Source of the DNA: Sphagnum compactum
Taxonomy: Eukaryota > Bryophyta > Sphagnopsida > Sphagnales
Reading direction: 5' to 3'
Length of the DNA: 64,000 nt
NCBI GenBank assembly: GCA_965153455.1
Contig: OZ234493.1
Coordinates: 1,612,001-1,676,000, forward strand
This document shows positions 28,224 to 39,140 of this stretch, piece by piece. Numbering within the stretch: the stretch's first letter is position 1; the number at the start of each line of letters is the position of its first letter. Under the pieces are notes generated by a model. It worked only from the letters and a program-made list of their open reading frames with translations, searched no databases and was not told the DNA's origin. Position numbers and translations under genes: made by a program.

Positions 28224-28990
28224 TGAGGACATCACTTTTCTTTTAGAGGGGGAGAGTTGCATAAAATGTACCACATCAAGTTGCAAGTGAAATAAAAAGG
28301 GCTTTAAAACTTCCAAGAGATTGTATCATGAAAATTTTTGTTAAGGCAAATAGGGTTGTGGCATGGACAAATGGAACTTTCTTGCGTAGGCCCAAATCAA
28401 AATCAGACTCCTACTTTGGGGTTGAGGAAACTTGGCCCCAAAGGAAGAGGCAAGCAAGGTGAACTTGCGGGGACATGCACATGCCTTAAGTGCATCCCGA
28501 AGGGTTGGTTGGTAGTGTGGCCAACGCGGGAAGTCATGACCCCGCTCACATTCTCTAAGTGTAGTTTGGGACTTGGGTTTGGCAAACCTAAGTGTTCTTT
28601 CTCGTACCTTGATAAGTAAATCTTTTAGTTAAGACTTGGTTGTTGTGACCAAGGCGCGAGATAGGGAAAGGAGTCATGTCAAGTAGCATAGGTCAAGAGT
28701 AGACTTGACTTAAGTCCTCATGAAGGGAAGGATGGAAAAAGGTTCCTCCCAAATGAGGGCTTCGTCAATTAGGCTAGTTTAGTCTTTTGACGAAGCAAAG
28801 AAAGAGGGTTCCCTACAAGACCCTCTTGGACTTTTCAAGAAAGTGTTGGAATCTTGGGGACGCCTAAGTTAGCTTGAGACAAGGTCCAAGCCGCAAAGAG
28901 TCGGCAAATGGCCAAGGATCCAAAAGAAAGCAATTGCAATTGTATGAAGGAAAAATTCTAAGTGTCAATGAGGACATTGACCTCTTTCTT
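28224..28990 (+). other. Chromovirus 3' non-coding region
   Basis: About 770 bp lie between the chromodomain stop and the polypurine tract. There are no convincing open frames. It is part of the element, not host DNA, because it lies inside the LTRs. Confidence 0.6.
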
Positions 28991-28993
28991 CTA

Positions 28994-29004
28994 GTGGGGG
29001 AGAG
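28994..29004 (+). other. Polypurine tract
   Basis: GTGGGGGAGAG ends directly at the first base of the 3' LTR, as needed for plus-strand priming in LTR elements. Confidence 0.85.
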
Positions 29005-29825
29005 TGTCGCAACCCCACTTTGGCCAAGTGTGGGGGTGAAGCCCAACGCTTGGAAAAGTTGGAGGTTTTGGAGTCCTCCGGGACTCCCGAATGTTCAGAG
29101 CGCGACAGCAAGGGAAAAAACACCTCGCCTTGAGGTGTTCTTGGTGTCATTGAAAAGTTCTTGAAACGTAGATATCGAAAATGGCCTCGCATTGGCCATT
29201 TGGACATCTGCAACCCAAGTTATGGGCAAAAGAAGGGCCAGGAGTCAAACTGGCAGTTTGACTCCCGACCACTGAAAGTCGGGAATCGATCCTTTCCCAA
29301 CGTCGCCTTAGGAAGTCCAACATGGCGTTGGAAAGATCTCGACGAGGACTACAACTTTGGTTCAGACCTTGTTGCGATCGGACTTCAGAATCGGGAGTTA
29401 TGACCGTTCAAAGTTTTGAGAGTCCCGCCGGGACAGTTTCGGGACTCCATTTCGGGAGTCCCAACAAAATGTGCCATTTGAATGTAACCTCCGTGGCGAG
29501 CAGCAGAGAATACTAAAAGGGGGAAGGTGGTGGCTTCCCCCAAGTCCGGGCCGTGGTGAATCAAGTAGTCCAAAGTGCTCGTGGCTTGTCCCAACACCCA
29601 AAGGTGTTCCCGAATGTGAACTAACCCATTTATGGTTGGTTTTGGATGCAGATTCGTGCTTGATCTACTAGTCCATCTCCCTAGTCTAATCCCGGGGCTT
29701 CCAACTCGACCCTCCACCCCTTTCTAGAGTTGGAAGTCGGGAGCGTGCCCTTCGGTCCCAACCTTCCGCAACTTCACATTGGTGAACCCTCAAGTGGGTT
29801 CACCCCGGGACCAAGGAGCGCGTCA
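29005..29825 (+). repeat. 3' LTR of the chromovirus
   Basis: This is an 821-bp copy of the 5' LTR, again starting TGTCGCAACC and ending GCGCGTCA. It is followed by the GGATG target duplication. Confidence 0.93.
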
Positions 29826-30480
29826 GGATGGGATCCGAAAAAACAAATCCTAGGAACTGTAGTTCGAGAGCAAAGAGGTTGTCAAACATGTGTTGTACAT
29901 GTATTTAAACTTGTCTCCTTTTCCATTCCAACAAAAAACTTCATTCCATTCATGAATTACCTCCCATTTTTTTCTAGGTGTGAATAGTTTTCCATAGAAT
30001 AATTGTGATCACCACATTGGGTCCCTTACTCTCAACACCAAAAATATGAAAGTTGATATCCATTTTTGTATTCAATGTGAAGTTTGTATTTTTAGGTGTT
30101 TTTCATGCCCATGTAGGTATTTCTATCATTTGTTGTTTTCCAAGGGTGCCATTGACTAAATCCCCAATCTCCTAAAGATCTGGCATAACACGATGTTTCA
30201 CAAGGACCTCCTCAAGGAATGCCTTCATTCTCATCTTCTTTAGTGCAGTTAATACATTGATTATCCAAAAGACAATACCCTTTCCCTAGAAATTCCAATG
30301 AAAGAGAATATTGAACTAGCCTTCATGGAAAATCTCGCCAATTTTGTAGGAACTCAAGTTGTGGGAAGCAATAAAACGCTTCCAAGGGAAAACGTAAGTC
30401 AAAGGAAAAAGGGACAAGAGTTCTCTCTTCTAATGCAAATCAAGAGGCTTTTGTTGATGTGCCTTTGCACCAGACTATAG
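29826..30480 (+). pseudogene. Decayed coding repeat of unknown family, right part
   Basis: Directly after the chromovirus the frame seen before 22890 resumes: WDTCFF and LKPKDG become continuous if the insertion and one GGATG are ignored. Protein-like stretches follow, among them SKEVVKHVLYMYLNLSPF (about 29865-29920) and MKENIELAFMENLANFVGTQ (30298-30357). Scattered stops are present. The family is not recognised. Confidence 0.4.
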
Positions 30481-31799
30481 GTGTGGAGACAACAAAAGAT
30501 ATCAATAAAGCAAGAAGGGTTACTCCCCCACCAATCCTTGCCACTCCTCATGTTGGAGTTTGAAGCACACAACAAGCATCATTCCTTTAGTTTACTCCAT
30601 CCCACCCAAGTTCCATAGTTCTTCCCTCCACCACACCTTCTGGCTTTCAACACAAGGTCTTCCCATTTTCATGAATAAAAATTTCATTCCTCACTTTGTT
30701 CATCACCATTTTTGACCTAGGCTTTTATAAGAGTTTGGGTATTTATTATGATTTGTTATAACTATTTTAACTTGGGCTCCATGATTTGCACACTACCAAT
30801 GATGATGAATTGATGAAAAAAACGAATTAATTTTGTGAAAATTAAGTTCCATTCAAATGGAAATATTGAATGATGTTGCCTACACTTTGAATTGAATTGT
30901 GATTTAATAGAATTGAATTCAAATTTTTTAGTTGAATTCAAATACATTGATTGAAATTTGAATTGAATTTCAAATCAACTAGATTCAATTCAACAATTGG
31001 ATTAAGATTAGATTGGATTCAATTCAAATTTAATTGAAAAGAAATGGATGCAAATTGGTGGAGAACATATTGAAAATCTGCCTGTAAATATGGTGTTGAA
31101 AAAAATAAAGTTCAAAAAGATACAAATCTAAAAAGACACATTTCCATGCCCCTTTACTTGGGAATGGGCTAAATGAATTTTGAGCTCGAATTTAGTAGGA
31201 CGAAATGCTATGGGACCTTATGGTCATCCTATCTAAACCAACTCAAATAATCATCATCCACCCAAGACATGAAAAATTACATCCATCTGAAAATTTTCAT
31301 TCTATGAACAATTGTCATCTCCGCATTGGCCAATGAGAGAGCCAAAATTTTATCCCCAAGTCCAAATCGTGCACAGATGCGTAGACTCTTCCCTATGGGC
31401 AGAGCCAATAAATCATCATCCCTAGTACTAAATGCGGTGCATCCCAAACCTTTTTTCAATTTCATTTTCTTTTATTGGGATTTCTTTGATATCCCAATAA
31501 ACGTTCTAAAATTTAGCAACCACACCCTGCATAGAAGTTACATGTTTTTGCACTACTTTTACACAGTTGTATTTGTTTTACACTTACACATCCTGCATTA
31601 TACACTTATGTTTACATGCATGTAGGCCTTATACACTTACAGAGTGTAAACAAATTCCATTCTGCCATTTACTCTTACATGGAGGTCATTATCCATACAC
31701 ATGCACAACACTAGTTCACACCTGGTATCGACAATGGTATCAACCTTGATATAAATGACCAGAGCCAGCCTGATTTCGATTCTCCAATACTGGAGCTGA
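30481..31799. other. Intergenic AT-rich DNA
   Basis: No gene is visible. A GAATTGAATT/TTGAATTCAA-rich low-complexity patch lies at about 30885-31030. Confidence 0.4.
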
Positions 31800-31906
31800 T
31801 ATTGGTCTGGTCTTCGGTTCTGAGATACCAGGACTGATACCAGTGCTGCCCCCATAGGTATTGATCTTTGGTTCTCACATACTAGGTCTGATACCAGTGT
31901 TGCCCC
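31800..31906. repeat. Short tandem repeat, two ~59-bp units
   Basis: Units starting TATTGGTCTGGTCTTCGG and TATTGATCTTTGGTTCTC share GGTTCT, GATACCAG and CTGATACCAGTG(C/T)TGCCCC. The units are diverged. Related GATATCA/GATACCA words continue on both sides (31730-32020). Confidence 0.5.
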
Positions 31907-32478
31907 AATCTTAGGGTGCAAAAATACTACGCTGGGACTACACCAACCCAGTATTAGGGTTTAAAGACCACGATTGATATCAACACCAGGCAACCCATCG
32001 TCTTCCCTCCTCTGATATCAGTGTTTAAACCAAAATTCTAAAATTACACAATTTGGTAATTTGTGAAGCAAACCATGTTGCAGAATTTTCTTCACATTTG
32101 AGCAAAACATACTTATGAATTGAGATTCAAACCCTACACCCTAAAAAGCATTTGAAATATCATTACCATTGCAAGTTGTCTGGACAAGTTTGCAAAAAAT
32201 TGCAAACACGTGGTCAATGAAAACATCTTAGGCTTTCCCAAAAAAGAAAAAAAAAACCAATCACTTACTCTCGAAGACACTCCTCCCGGGCTACTTTCTA
32301 GGTTAAGAAGTTATGTGTGCTACAATCAAGATGATCCATAATGGCAAGTTAAGAATTAAGGTGAGTCAAAAGATTTAGGACAAGGCAAAAGAGAGAGAGA
32401 GAGAGTAGGTAGAAAGAACATCATTGAAGAAAAACATGAAATGTGTTGAAGAAATGTGTGGATAGAAGTTATGGATCC

Positions 32479-33926
32479 TTATTTGGAACTTCCAGATGTT
32501 TCTTGGCGGTTTCCTGCAACCATATTGATCCAGGCTTGCTCAGGCACCACATCGGCCCAGTCAGGGCGGAAACCCGCCAATGTGATGCCTCTCATGGCGT
32601 TTCGTATTGTTTGGCATTGCTCTGGGGCCAGAGGAGCTCTCCTGCGTGCAAGATCGGCTTCATTGGCTTGGCGGATTGCATTCTCAGCTGCAATTCTCTG
32701 TCTTTCCTCCTCCTCCTCCTCTTCAGAATCCAGAGCATCTGGGTCAGTCTCATGGATTTCTGGGCCTCCATTTGCCATGCTCCCAAGGCTCAAAAGCTCC
32801 AAGCCTGCAACATTTCCAAACACTGTTATTTCAATGCCATTGACATTCACTACTGTTCCTTGTGCGCTTCGGTTCCCGTTTGCTGCTGCATCTTGCACAT
32901 CTACATTCCCATTTGACAGTGGTCTGTGTCCAAGTTGTGGATCATCTTCATCAGAAGAAAGGCTCCCAGAGATTTGTGAGTAGCCCTCAGGAGCAATGCC
33001 ATTGTCAACAAATCCATCCTCGTTCTGCTGTGCATCTGCAAATTTCCAAGTACAAAAATACTCAACAACCTTTGCTGAAGAAATGAGAATGCTAAGCAAA
33101 GTCTCTCACACAATTTACTGAGAATAGGGAAGCCCTCCCATGGGGAAAATTTTCCTTGATCCATTTTCCTTCCTTCACTAGGCCGACATGGATCCAGGGC
33201 ATTCTGAGATTCTGAGATCTATAAAGCTCATCCCTGAGAACAGAGGCAGCTCTGTAATCAATTTCATTGTGGTAATTGCAAAGCATACAATGATCCCATT
33301 GACATTCCAACAACCATTATCTCGCAGTCTTGCTCAAGTCCTGTAAGTTTCTTATGTATTTGGAGAGTTTTCAATCCAGAAAATAGGGTTTCAAGTTCCA
33401 CCAGTTCTTGACCCAAAAAAACCCTAAAACTTTCATGGCAGGCATGAAAGCCCACTCCAGTTCCTTTTGATTTCATCTCTTTCATACATGGCTCCCTGGA
33501 GAAAAGGGAAGGAGCAAAATACAAACTCTTTCTCTCTCTCTCTCATATGTCAGCGCCATGCTATTTGACAAGATATCCAGGAAGGGGGGAAAAAAGGCAA
33601 GTCGGGGTGTTGGGGGATTCCAGGAGATGCAAAAATCCAGATAAAAGGCATGGCTTTAGATGAAAGAAGGAAGAAAAAAGGAAAACCAAAAGGACAAGCA
33701 AGAGTTTGCTCCAAGCTCTTAGCTTTGAAGTGTCCACTTCAATCAACATACCAGATAGGGTACACAACATAATGGCAACCACGAAAGCCCAAAAATTTGT
33801 TCACAAGACAATTCGTACGAAGCGGTAAGAGAATTGCAAGAACATCACCTGCAGATGGGGGAGCCATGGCTTTCCCTTCTCTTCTTCTTCCTCTTCTGTC
33901 GCTCCCTCTCCTGGCGTTTGCTCCAT
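32479..33926 (-). CDS. Acidic conserved protein of unknown function (partly resolved model)
   Basis: Two exons are supported on the minus strand. The first is 33849-33926: ATG at 33926, encoding MEQTPGEGATEEEEEEKGKP, with donor CTGCAG/GTGATG. The terminal exon is 32479-33035, with acceptor AATTTGCAG, and encodes an acidic region, a Glu run (DALDSEEEEEEERQR), a helical segment (AAENAIRQANEADLARRR) and a conserved-looking C-terminus (AMRGITLAGFRPDWADVVPE). The terminal exon needs phase 1 before it while the first exon ends in phase 0, so at least one middle exon is missing from this model. I do not recognise the family. The composition suggests a soluble protein with disordered acidic parts. 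Overlapping plus-strand frames look like shadows. Confidence 0.55.
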
Positions 33927-33962
33927 CTCTCCAAACAACATGGTCTCAAGCGAATGCATGGG

Positions 33963-34289
33963 GGGGAAGGAGGGCGTTTCTGTCTGGAATCTGTCTTCTG
34001 GACTTTTCGGGGTGGAAACGTTCCAAATAAGTTACACAGTTTTGTGTTAGTAGGAAGCGCATTCCCTCGGTAAAAAGAGTTTCACCAATTTTTCAGCATC
34101 CATTCCACTCTGGAATATGTTCCGCGTCGGGGAAGGAGGGCGTTTCTGTCTGGAATCTGGTCTTCTGGACTTTTCTGGGTGGAAATGTTACAAATACATT
34201 GCAGCTGTTTGTATTGGCAGGAAGTGCATTCTGGCTAGAAAAAAAAAAGTTTTACCAATTTTAGCACCCATTCCAATTCTGGAATCTCC
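33963..34289. repeat. Direct tandem duplication, 166-bp period
   Basis: GGGGAAGGAGGGCGTTTCTG occurs at 33963 and again at 34129. Both are followed by GTCTGGAATCTG, CTTCTGGACTTTTC, a GGAAGTGCATTC-like block and a CACCAATTTT/CATTCCA block. The two units are moderately diverged. The repeat lies immediately upstream of the minus-strand start at 33926, so it may be in that gene's promoter or 5' leader. Confidence 0.7.
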
Positions 34290-35742
34290 CCAAGACCCTA
34301 CCTAAGTAACAAAATTTCAAGTTTTTACATTAATATTAGCGTTGTTGTGTATCTGTAATATTGTTTGACTATGAAATTACTATAGTAAAATGCACCTTCA
34401 ACACTACCATACTCCCTGAATGGATTTGGCAATAATTAAATTATTTTTTTAATTGTTGATTTTTTGAAAAATAACCTAAACAAAGTGCCAAAAATCAGTA
34501 AAAATAATCTCTCTTTCATTCAATAAGTTTATCAGGATTAGTATCTAAGGCTTCAGCCTTAGAGTTAGAATTTATACTCGGATTCTTTTCTAGCTTCTTT
34601 CTTATAGTATTTTCTGTGCCTAGCCATAGGACTTACACCCAAATGTCATTTTGTCCACATAGTCACATTGGCATTCATCCAAAAGAGGAATTAGCCAAAT
34701 TCGACTACACGTCACAGAAGAAAGTAAAACCCATTTAAAGAATCCTCATCTATTTTGGCAACATGCTGGAACCTAAAATGTGACAATTTCATTAAAAAAA
34801 ATTCCCTCAAAATCTGGCAAGTTTGGTACTTTTGCATACCAATCTACTTCAAGTATTGATTAACCCTAAATTCGTATATCTTCATAGTCGGATACCAAAC
34901 TAGTATGATCTTAAGTAAGTAACAATGGCGATACCATGCAATGTACTAACCAATCGAATATACCCTTGCCCAACAATGGTGTTGACATATCGACCAATTA
35001 CCAGAGCATCCCTATTCACTCTATCAGCTCATGGCCATGAGTTTAAGTAAATGTCATACATTAACCAATGTATTAACCAAGTATAATTCTTGTTACAAAG
35101 GTTGGTATTTATGGATAAAACATAACCCAATTGTGGACTAGCTCAACAAAACAAATAGTGAGAAGAAGTAAGAAATGAAAAGTAAAAGGAAAGGAAAAGG
35201 AAAAGATCATAAGCTGAAGAAGAAAAGGCTTTTAAGAGCACAGACTTTAGAGGATAAAGTGGGCATTGAAAAGAAGCTTCCCACTTTGGATAAGGAAGCC
35301 CAGAAAATAGTAATTTTCAAAACTTCGAAGACTAAAAGCACTTAACTAAAATCATTTCACTATTAAGAAAACCATTGGTCCAAATATAAAAGAAACTTTG
35401 AAGGCTAAAGCCCTTTCTTTTTTCACTAGCCTTTGAGCTCAGCAACTGAGCTGCAAGAACTCTTTTGAATCGCAAAGCCTTAAGTGCGTACAAGATTTAG
35501 CTTTTGGTTTCTTGCTAAATCCAAGAAATTGCAAGAGAGGCCATTGGAAGTACAATTTCATAAGGTCAAAATGATTTAGGGTTTAGGGTTTAAGATGCTT
35601 AAGAAAGGTGTTTTTTTAAAAGGGCAAGAATTAGACTTAATAAAACAAAATCCAAAAAATCAAAGTACAACTACTGCATCCAGACCTAACTACACATAAA
35701 AATCAAAACAAGGGTGCAAAGGAAAAAAAAAGTGGTGGAAGT
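34290..35742. other. Intergenic region between two minus-strand genes
   Basis: No gene is visible. A short telomere-like run (TTTAGGGTTTAGGGTTT) lies at about 35577-35593, some 140 bp beyond the 3' end of the NifU-like gene. Confidence 0.4.
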
Positions 35743-37598
35743 TTAGAAGTTAGCAGCACTGTCATCTAATTGGGATTCATCTTCAATCTCCACCTCCAAT
35801 ACTTCCTGCATGCACACATGATTTTAAATACATTTAGTTTTGAACAATAACCAGGATTTTGTCACCGTTATGTCTGAACTTGTGGAGATATCTCCACATC
35901 AACAGTTTGAAGGTTAACATGGGTGACGAGTGCAGTCATAACCTTATGAGAGTTGGTCACAAAGTGTCAGACCATCAACTTCTGAATCATGAATAGCAGT
36001 GATGAGCTGCCATGAGTACCCACTGACATCATCAGCAGCTCCTGATGGTGGGTGTAGACTAACTAAGCATATAACAATCTGCTCAAAATCTTGGGCAAAC
36101 AAGCATACACTCTTTTGAAAATCACACAAAAGATGGGTTGTAAAATTTCAGGAGCAACAGTCACCAAAATTCACAGCAGGCAAATTTAAGTAGAAAATAA
36201 AACCTAAAGCTGTATAGTAGTTAGACAGCAATTGAAGAGAGAGTTACCTTCCCCCCCCCAAAAAACTGTACTGGGAAATGATAACTTACTGGGATGCGCT
36301 TGCGGAGGTAGTTGGCAACTCTGGCAAGCACCATGGAGCGTTCATGCCAGAAGCGTCCTGTCAATCTTAGCTTCACGAATGGACCATCCAACTCCACCAA
36401 CTCAGCTACCCCTATAGCATTCAACCCTCAACCCCAAGACAAAGCTTCCATTCACATGATAACTCAAGACCAAAAAAAACACTGCAAGAGAACTTGTGAG
36501 TGAAAAAGAAAGGAAAAGAAAAAAAACACAAATGACAGTGGCAAAATCCACAGACACTCTCAGCTCCTTGGCAACGAGACAGAACTGATGTAGAACTGCA
36601 TTCTGCAATTGTAGATCACTACAGTAGTAAAATGATACATTGTAATGTCAAAGGCATAAGTTCCTGTTACCTGTAATTCCAACAGATGTGTCAAAAATTT
36701 GCAGTAGCTGCAGATATCAAAATGCCAGCAGTACAATCAATAAACATGCAGAATTCAACAAAGGAAAGAAACCCCAAGCAATGACAGATGGAGATTCCTC
36801 AACATTGCAAAAAACAATAGTCTAGGAGTGAATTCAATAGCCTGCAGATTGAAAGGAATCAACAAGAGTACAAAATCATCAGAAGAAGAGAAATGAAAAA
36901 GGAATGAAGCTGCAAGAGAGAAGAAGAATTGGTGAGATTCTCAGAATGCTTGGTGTTTTGCACAGAAAAATAGAATTAGAGTTTCTTCAACATTGCATTC
37001 AGTGTCTAATAGACCTTGGTGCACATTGTCTTTGATGGTGCACATTTTGTCTTTGATGAATAACAATTGAATTGCTTTCTAATCTCAAGTCTTGAAGGGG
37101 GGAAAATGGAAGAGGACTTGAAGAAAGAATGATGGACAAAAACTGAGGAATCAATCAATCCAAGTGTGGGTGAGTGGAGGAGGAAAAGAAATTAGAGGAG
37201 TCTCGTCTGACCTCTGATCGAGCATCCAACAGAACGTGTTGCACATTATCTTCTGTGAGATCAAGTGGCTCCACTTCAGCCCGCACTTGCAACCACCATC
37301 TCCCTTTGCCATTCCAGCTTCTTCCTCTTTCCCCTCCGCCATACTCCCTTGCACCCAAAACCCTAGACTTCAGCTTCCAGTTCTCTAACCCTAATCTCGA
37401 AGCTCTATGACGGTTTTCCTCTCTCCCCAAGCTAGAGGAGGACACCTTGTTGTACACTTTCCTGGACTTATTCAACAAGAATGGAAGAGAGGAACAAGAA
37501 GAAGAAGAAGAAGAGAAACTAGTACAGCATGGTGCTGCTGAACCTAAGCTCCAATTCTCCAAAATCTGTCTTTGACTGCACACTGCAAAATTGGACAT
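35743..37598 (-). CDS. NifU-like domain protein, probably plastid-targeted, lacking the CxxC motif
   Basis: Four exons on the minus strand: 37212-37598, 36671-36707, 36290-36411, 35743-35805. All borders are GT-AG, every phase fits, and the total is 609 bp (202 aa). The first ~85 residues are rich in Ser, Arg and Lys (SFSSSSSSCSSLPFLLNKSR), like a plastid transit peptide. The rest resembles the NifU C-terminal fold: LDLTEDNVQHVLLDARSE, then LLQIFDTSVGITG, then ELVELDGPFVKLRLTGRFW, and an acidic C-terminus EVEIEDESQLDD. In NifU/NFU scaffolds a CxxC after the VKLRL strand binds the Fe-S cluster. Here that place reads RLTGRFWHERS, without cysteines, so cluster scaffolding is unlikely and another role in plastids is probable. 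Confidence 0.8.
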
Positions 37599-38360
37599 GG
37601 CGGCAATTTGTTGACGAACAAAACCTCAACAGACAAGAATGCGCTTCTGAAGCCAAGCTTGCTTGCACTGCCTGGATGTGTGGAAAAGAACTTTGAAGAT
37701 AAGAGACGTTTCACACTAGGGCCCGATTTACAAGTCCCCATTCATTCTTGCAATTTGATTGGTTTAGAGCTCCAAATCGGGATAAGTCGTTCACACCACG
37801 GCCAGATTTAGAAGTCCCAACCATGAGTAGGAATCCTACGTGGCTGTACTTTTTGGTTTCATGCGTTGGGACTTAGGCAAGGAGTTGGGTCCAGAACAAA
37901 TGGAAATCCAACTCCAAACAATTAGTTCATTAATTAATTAATTTTTTCAAAACTTCAAATGATAGTGACTAATTACATGATTTTAGATAATTAATCATTT
38001 GATAATAAATTGTTTGAACAAGATAATTAATTCAAATAAATAATTTGAATCACTATTTTCAATAATTAATTCACATGTTTAATTATCATATAATCACTAA
38101 TCATGTATAACTTACATAATGAAAAACAAGCACAAAGCAGGTGGGAATGTTTTTTTGAAATAAGCCGATTATCATCGATCACCTGCATATGATCAAATAG
38201 TTATTTATATTTTCATCATATGTGTTTCATTTTGAGTGATTTAAAATGTTATGGGAGTGCTACCTTAAGCTCTAGAAATCATTTTTGAAGTGTAAAAGAA
38301 AAAGAATAATGAAAAAATAACAAAAGGAAAAATAAGCTTTCCAACCTATAAAATGCGTTT
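37599..38360. other. Upstream region of the NifU-like gene
   Basis: This holds the presumed promoter and 5' leader for the minus-strand gene starting at 37598, followed by AT-rich DNA with ATTAATTAATTAATT and a poly-T run near 38360. No gene is seen. Confidence 0.4.
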
Positions 38361-38980
38361 TTTTTTTTTTTTTTCCTCTTTGGACACCTCTTACTTTCAA
38401 ACCTCATAACTTTTTTATTTCTTATTCATTTTAATGATTTAAAGTGTTATAGAAAACACCACCTAAAGTTCTACAAATCATCTTTGATATTTGATAACAA
38501 CTGAACAACATAAAAGGAATTTTTTAGGTGTTTGGGAATTGGCCTATGTAAAGTTCGGTGGTTTGTTTTTTTTGACTTCTTGACCCCCTCTATTTTGGGG
38601 GGTCATAACTTTCTCAATTTTATTTCCTTTTTTATGATTTTTAATGTGTCAAATGTGCAAATAAAAAGGTTCAAGTTTTCTTTAGACATCAAAAATAACA
38701 AAGCCTTCCCTTTGGATCCAACTTGCCTTGAATGCTTAAATGTTCAGCCACTAGTTGGTTTATCCTATAATTGCAACTCAATTTGCAACTAAGAAACAAC
38801 TAAAAGATTTAACCCATATGTTTTGTTTTCGAATCCCATGTTGCAAATTATACAAAGAAAGTTTGTTCTCTCATGTTCTCACAATAAAATACATGTGTCA
38901 TTTTGGGATGAACTCAAAACAACTTAACCTAAAAGTAAAATTTCATGGCTATTCTTTAGTTCATTTAATCTTGTGTTTCC
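38361..38980. other. Intergenic AT-rich DNA
   Basis: Short open frames are present but none resembles a known protein. Confidence 0.35.
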
Positions 38981-38984
38981 TACC

Positions 38985-39140
38985 TACTTACCTACCTAGG
39001 TAAATAAGTAGGTCCTATTTTTCTACCCTATGTAGGTAGGTAGGTAGGTATGTAGGTAGGTCTTAGTTAAATATGTAGGACCTACCAACCTATGGTTATG
39101 TACGACTTACCTAGCTACTAAAATATTTATTTATTTATTT
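38985..39140. repeat. TAGG/CCTA microsatellite and ATTT tract
   Basis: TACCTACTTACCTACCTAGG is followed by GTAGGTAGGTAGGTAGGTAT and related words, then ATTTATTTATTTATTT at about 39125-39147. The opposite-strand words at the start make the tract partly self-complementary. Confidence 0.8.

Larger units (their letters stand above)
22896..29825 (+). mobile_element. Ty3/gypsy chromovirus LTR retrotransposon, complete but defective
   Basis: The element is 6930 bp long. Identical-length LTRs (821 bp each) begin TGTCGCAACC and end GCGCGTCA. GGATG at 22891-22895 and 29826-29830 is a perfect 5-bp target duplication. A tRNA-Met type primer site follows the 5' LTR, and a polypurine tract precedes the 3' LTR. 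Internal order is gag, protease, reverse transcriptase, RNase H, integrase, chromodomain, which is diagnostic of chromoviruses. The coding part has one in-frame stop and two frame breaks, so this copy is not autonomous. It is visibly more GC-rich than the AT-rich surroundings. Confidence 0.95.

Noticed and set aside
32443-33086. Long plus-strand open frames (157 and 175 codons) opposite the acidic protein.
   Set aside because: The Ser-rich runs are the complement of the Glu/Asp codon runs on the minus strand; splice phase and composition favour the minus strand.
33797-34073. Plus-strand frame with a signal-peptide-like Leu-rich start (MAFPSLLLPLLSLPLLAF).
   Set aside because: It is the complement of the Glu/Lys-rich first exon on the minus strand, which has a matching ATG and donor site.
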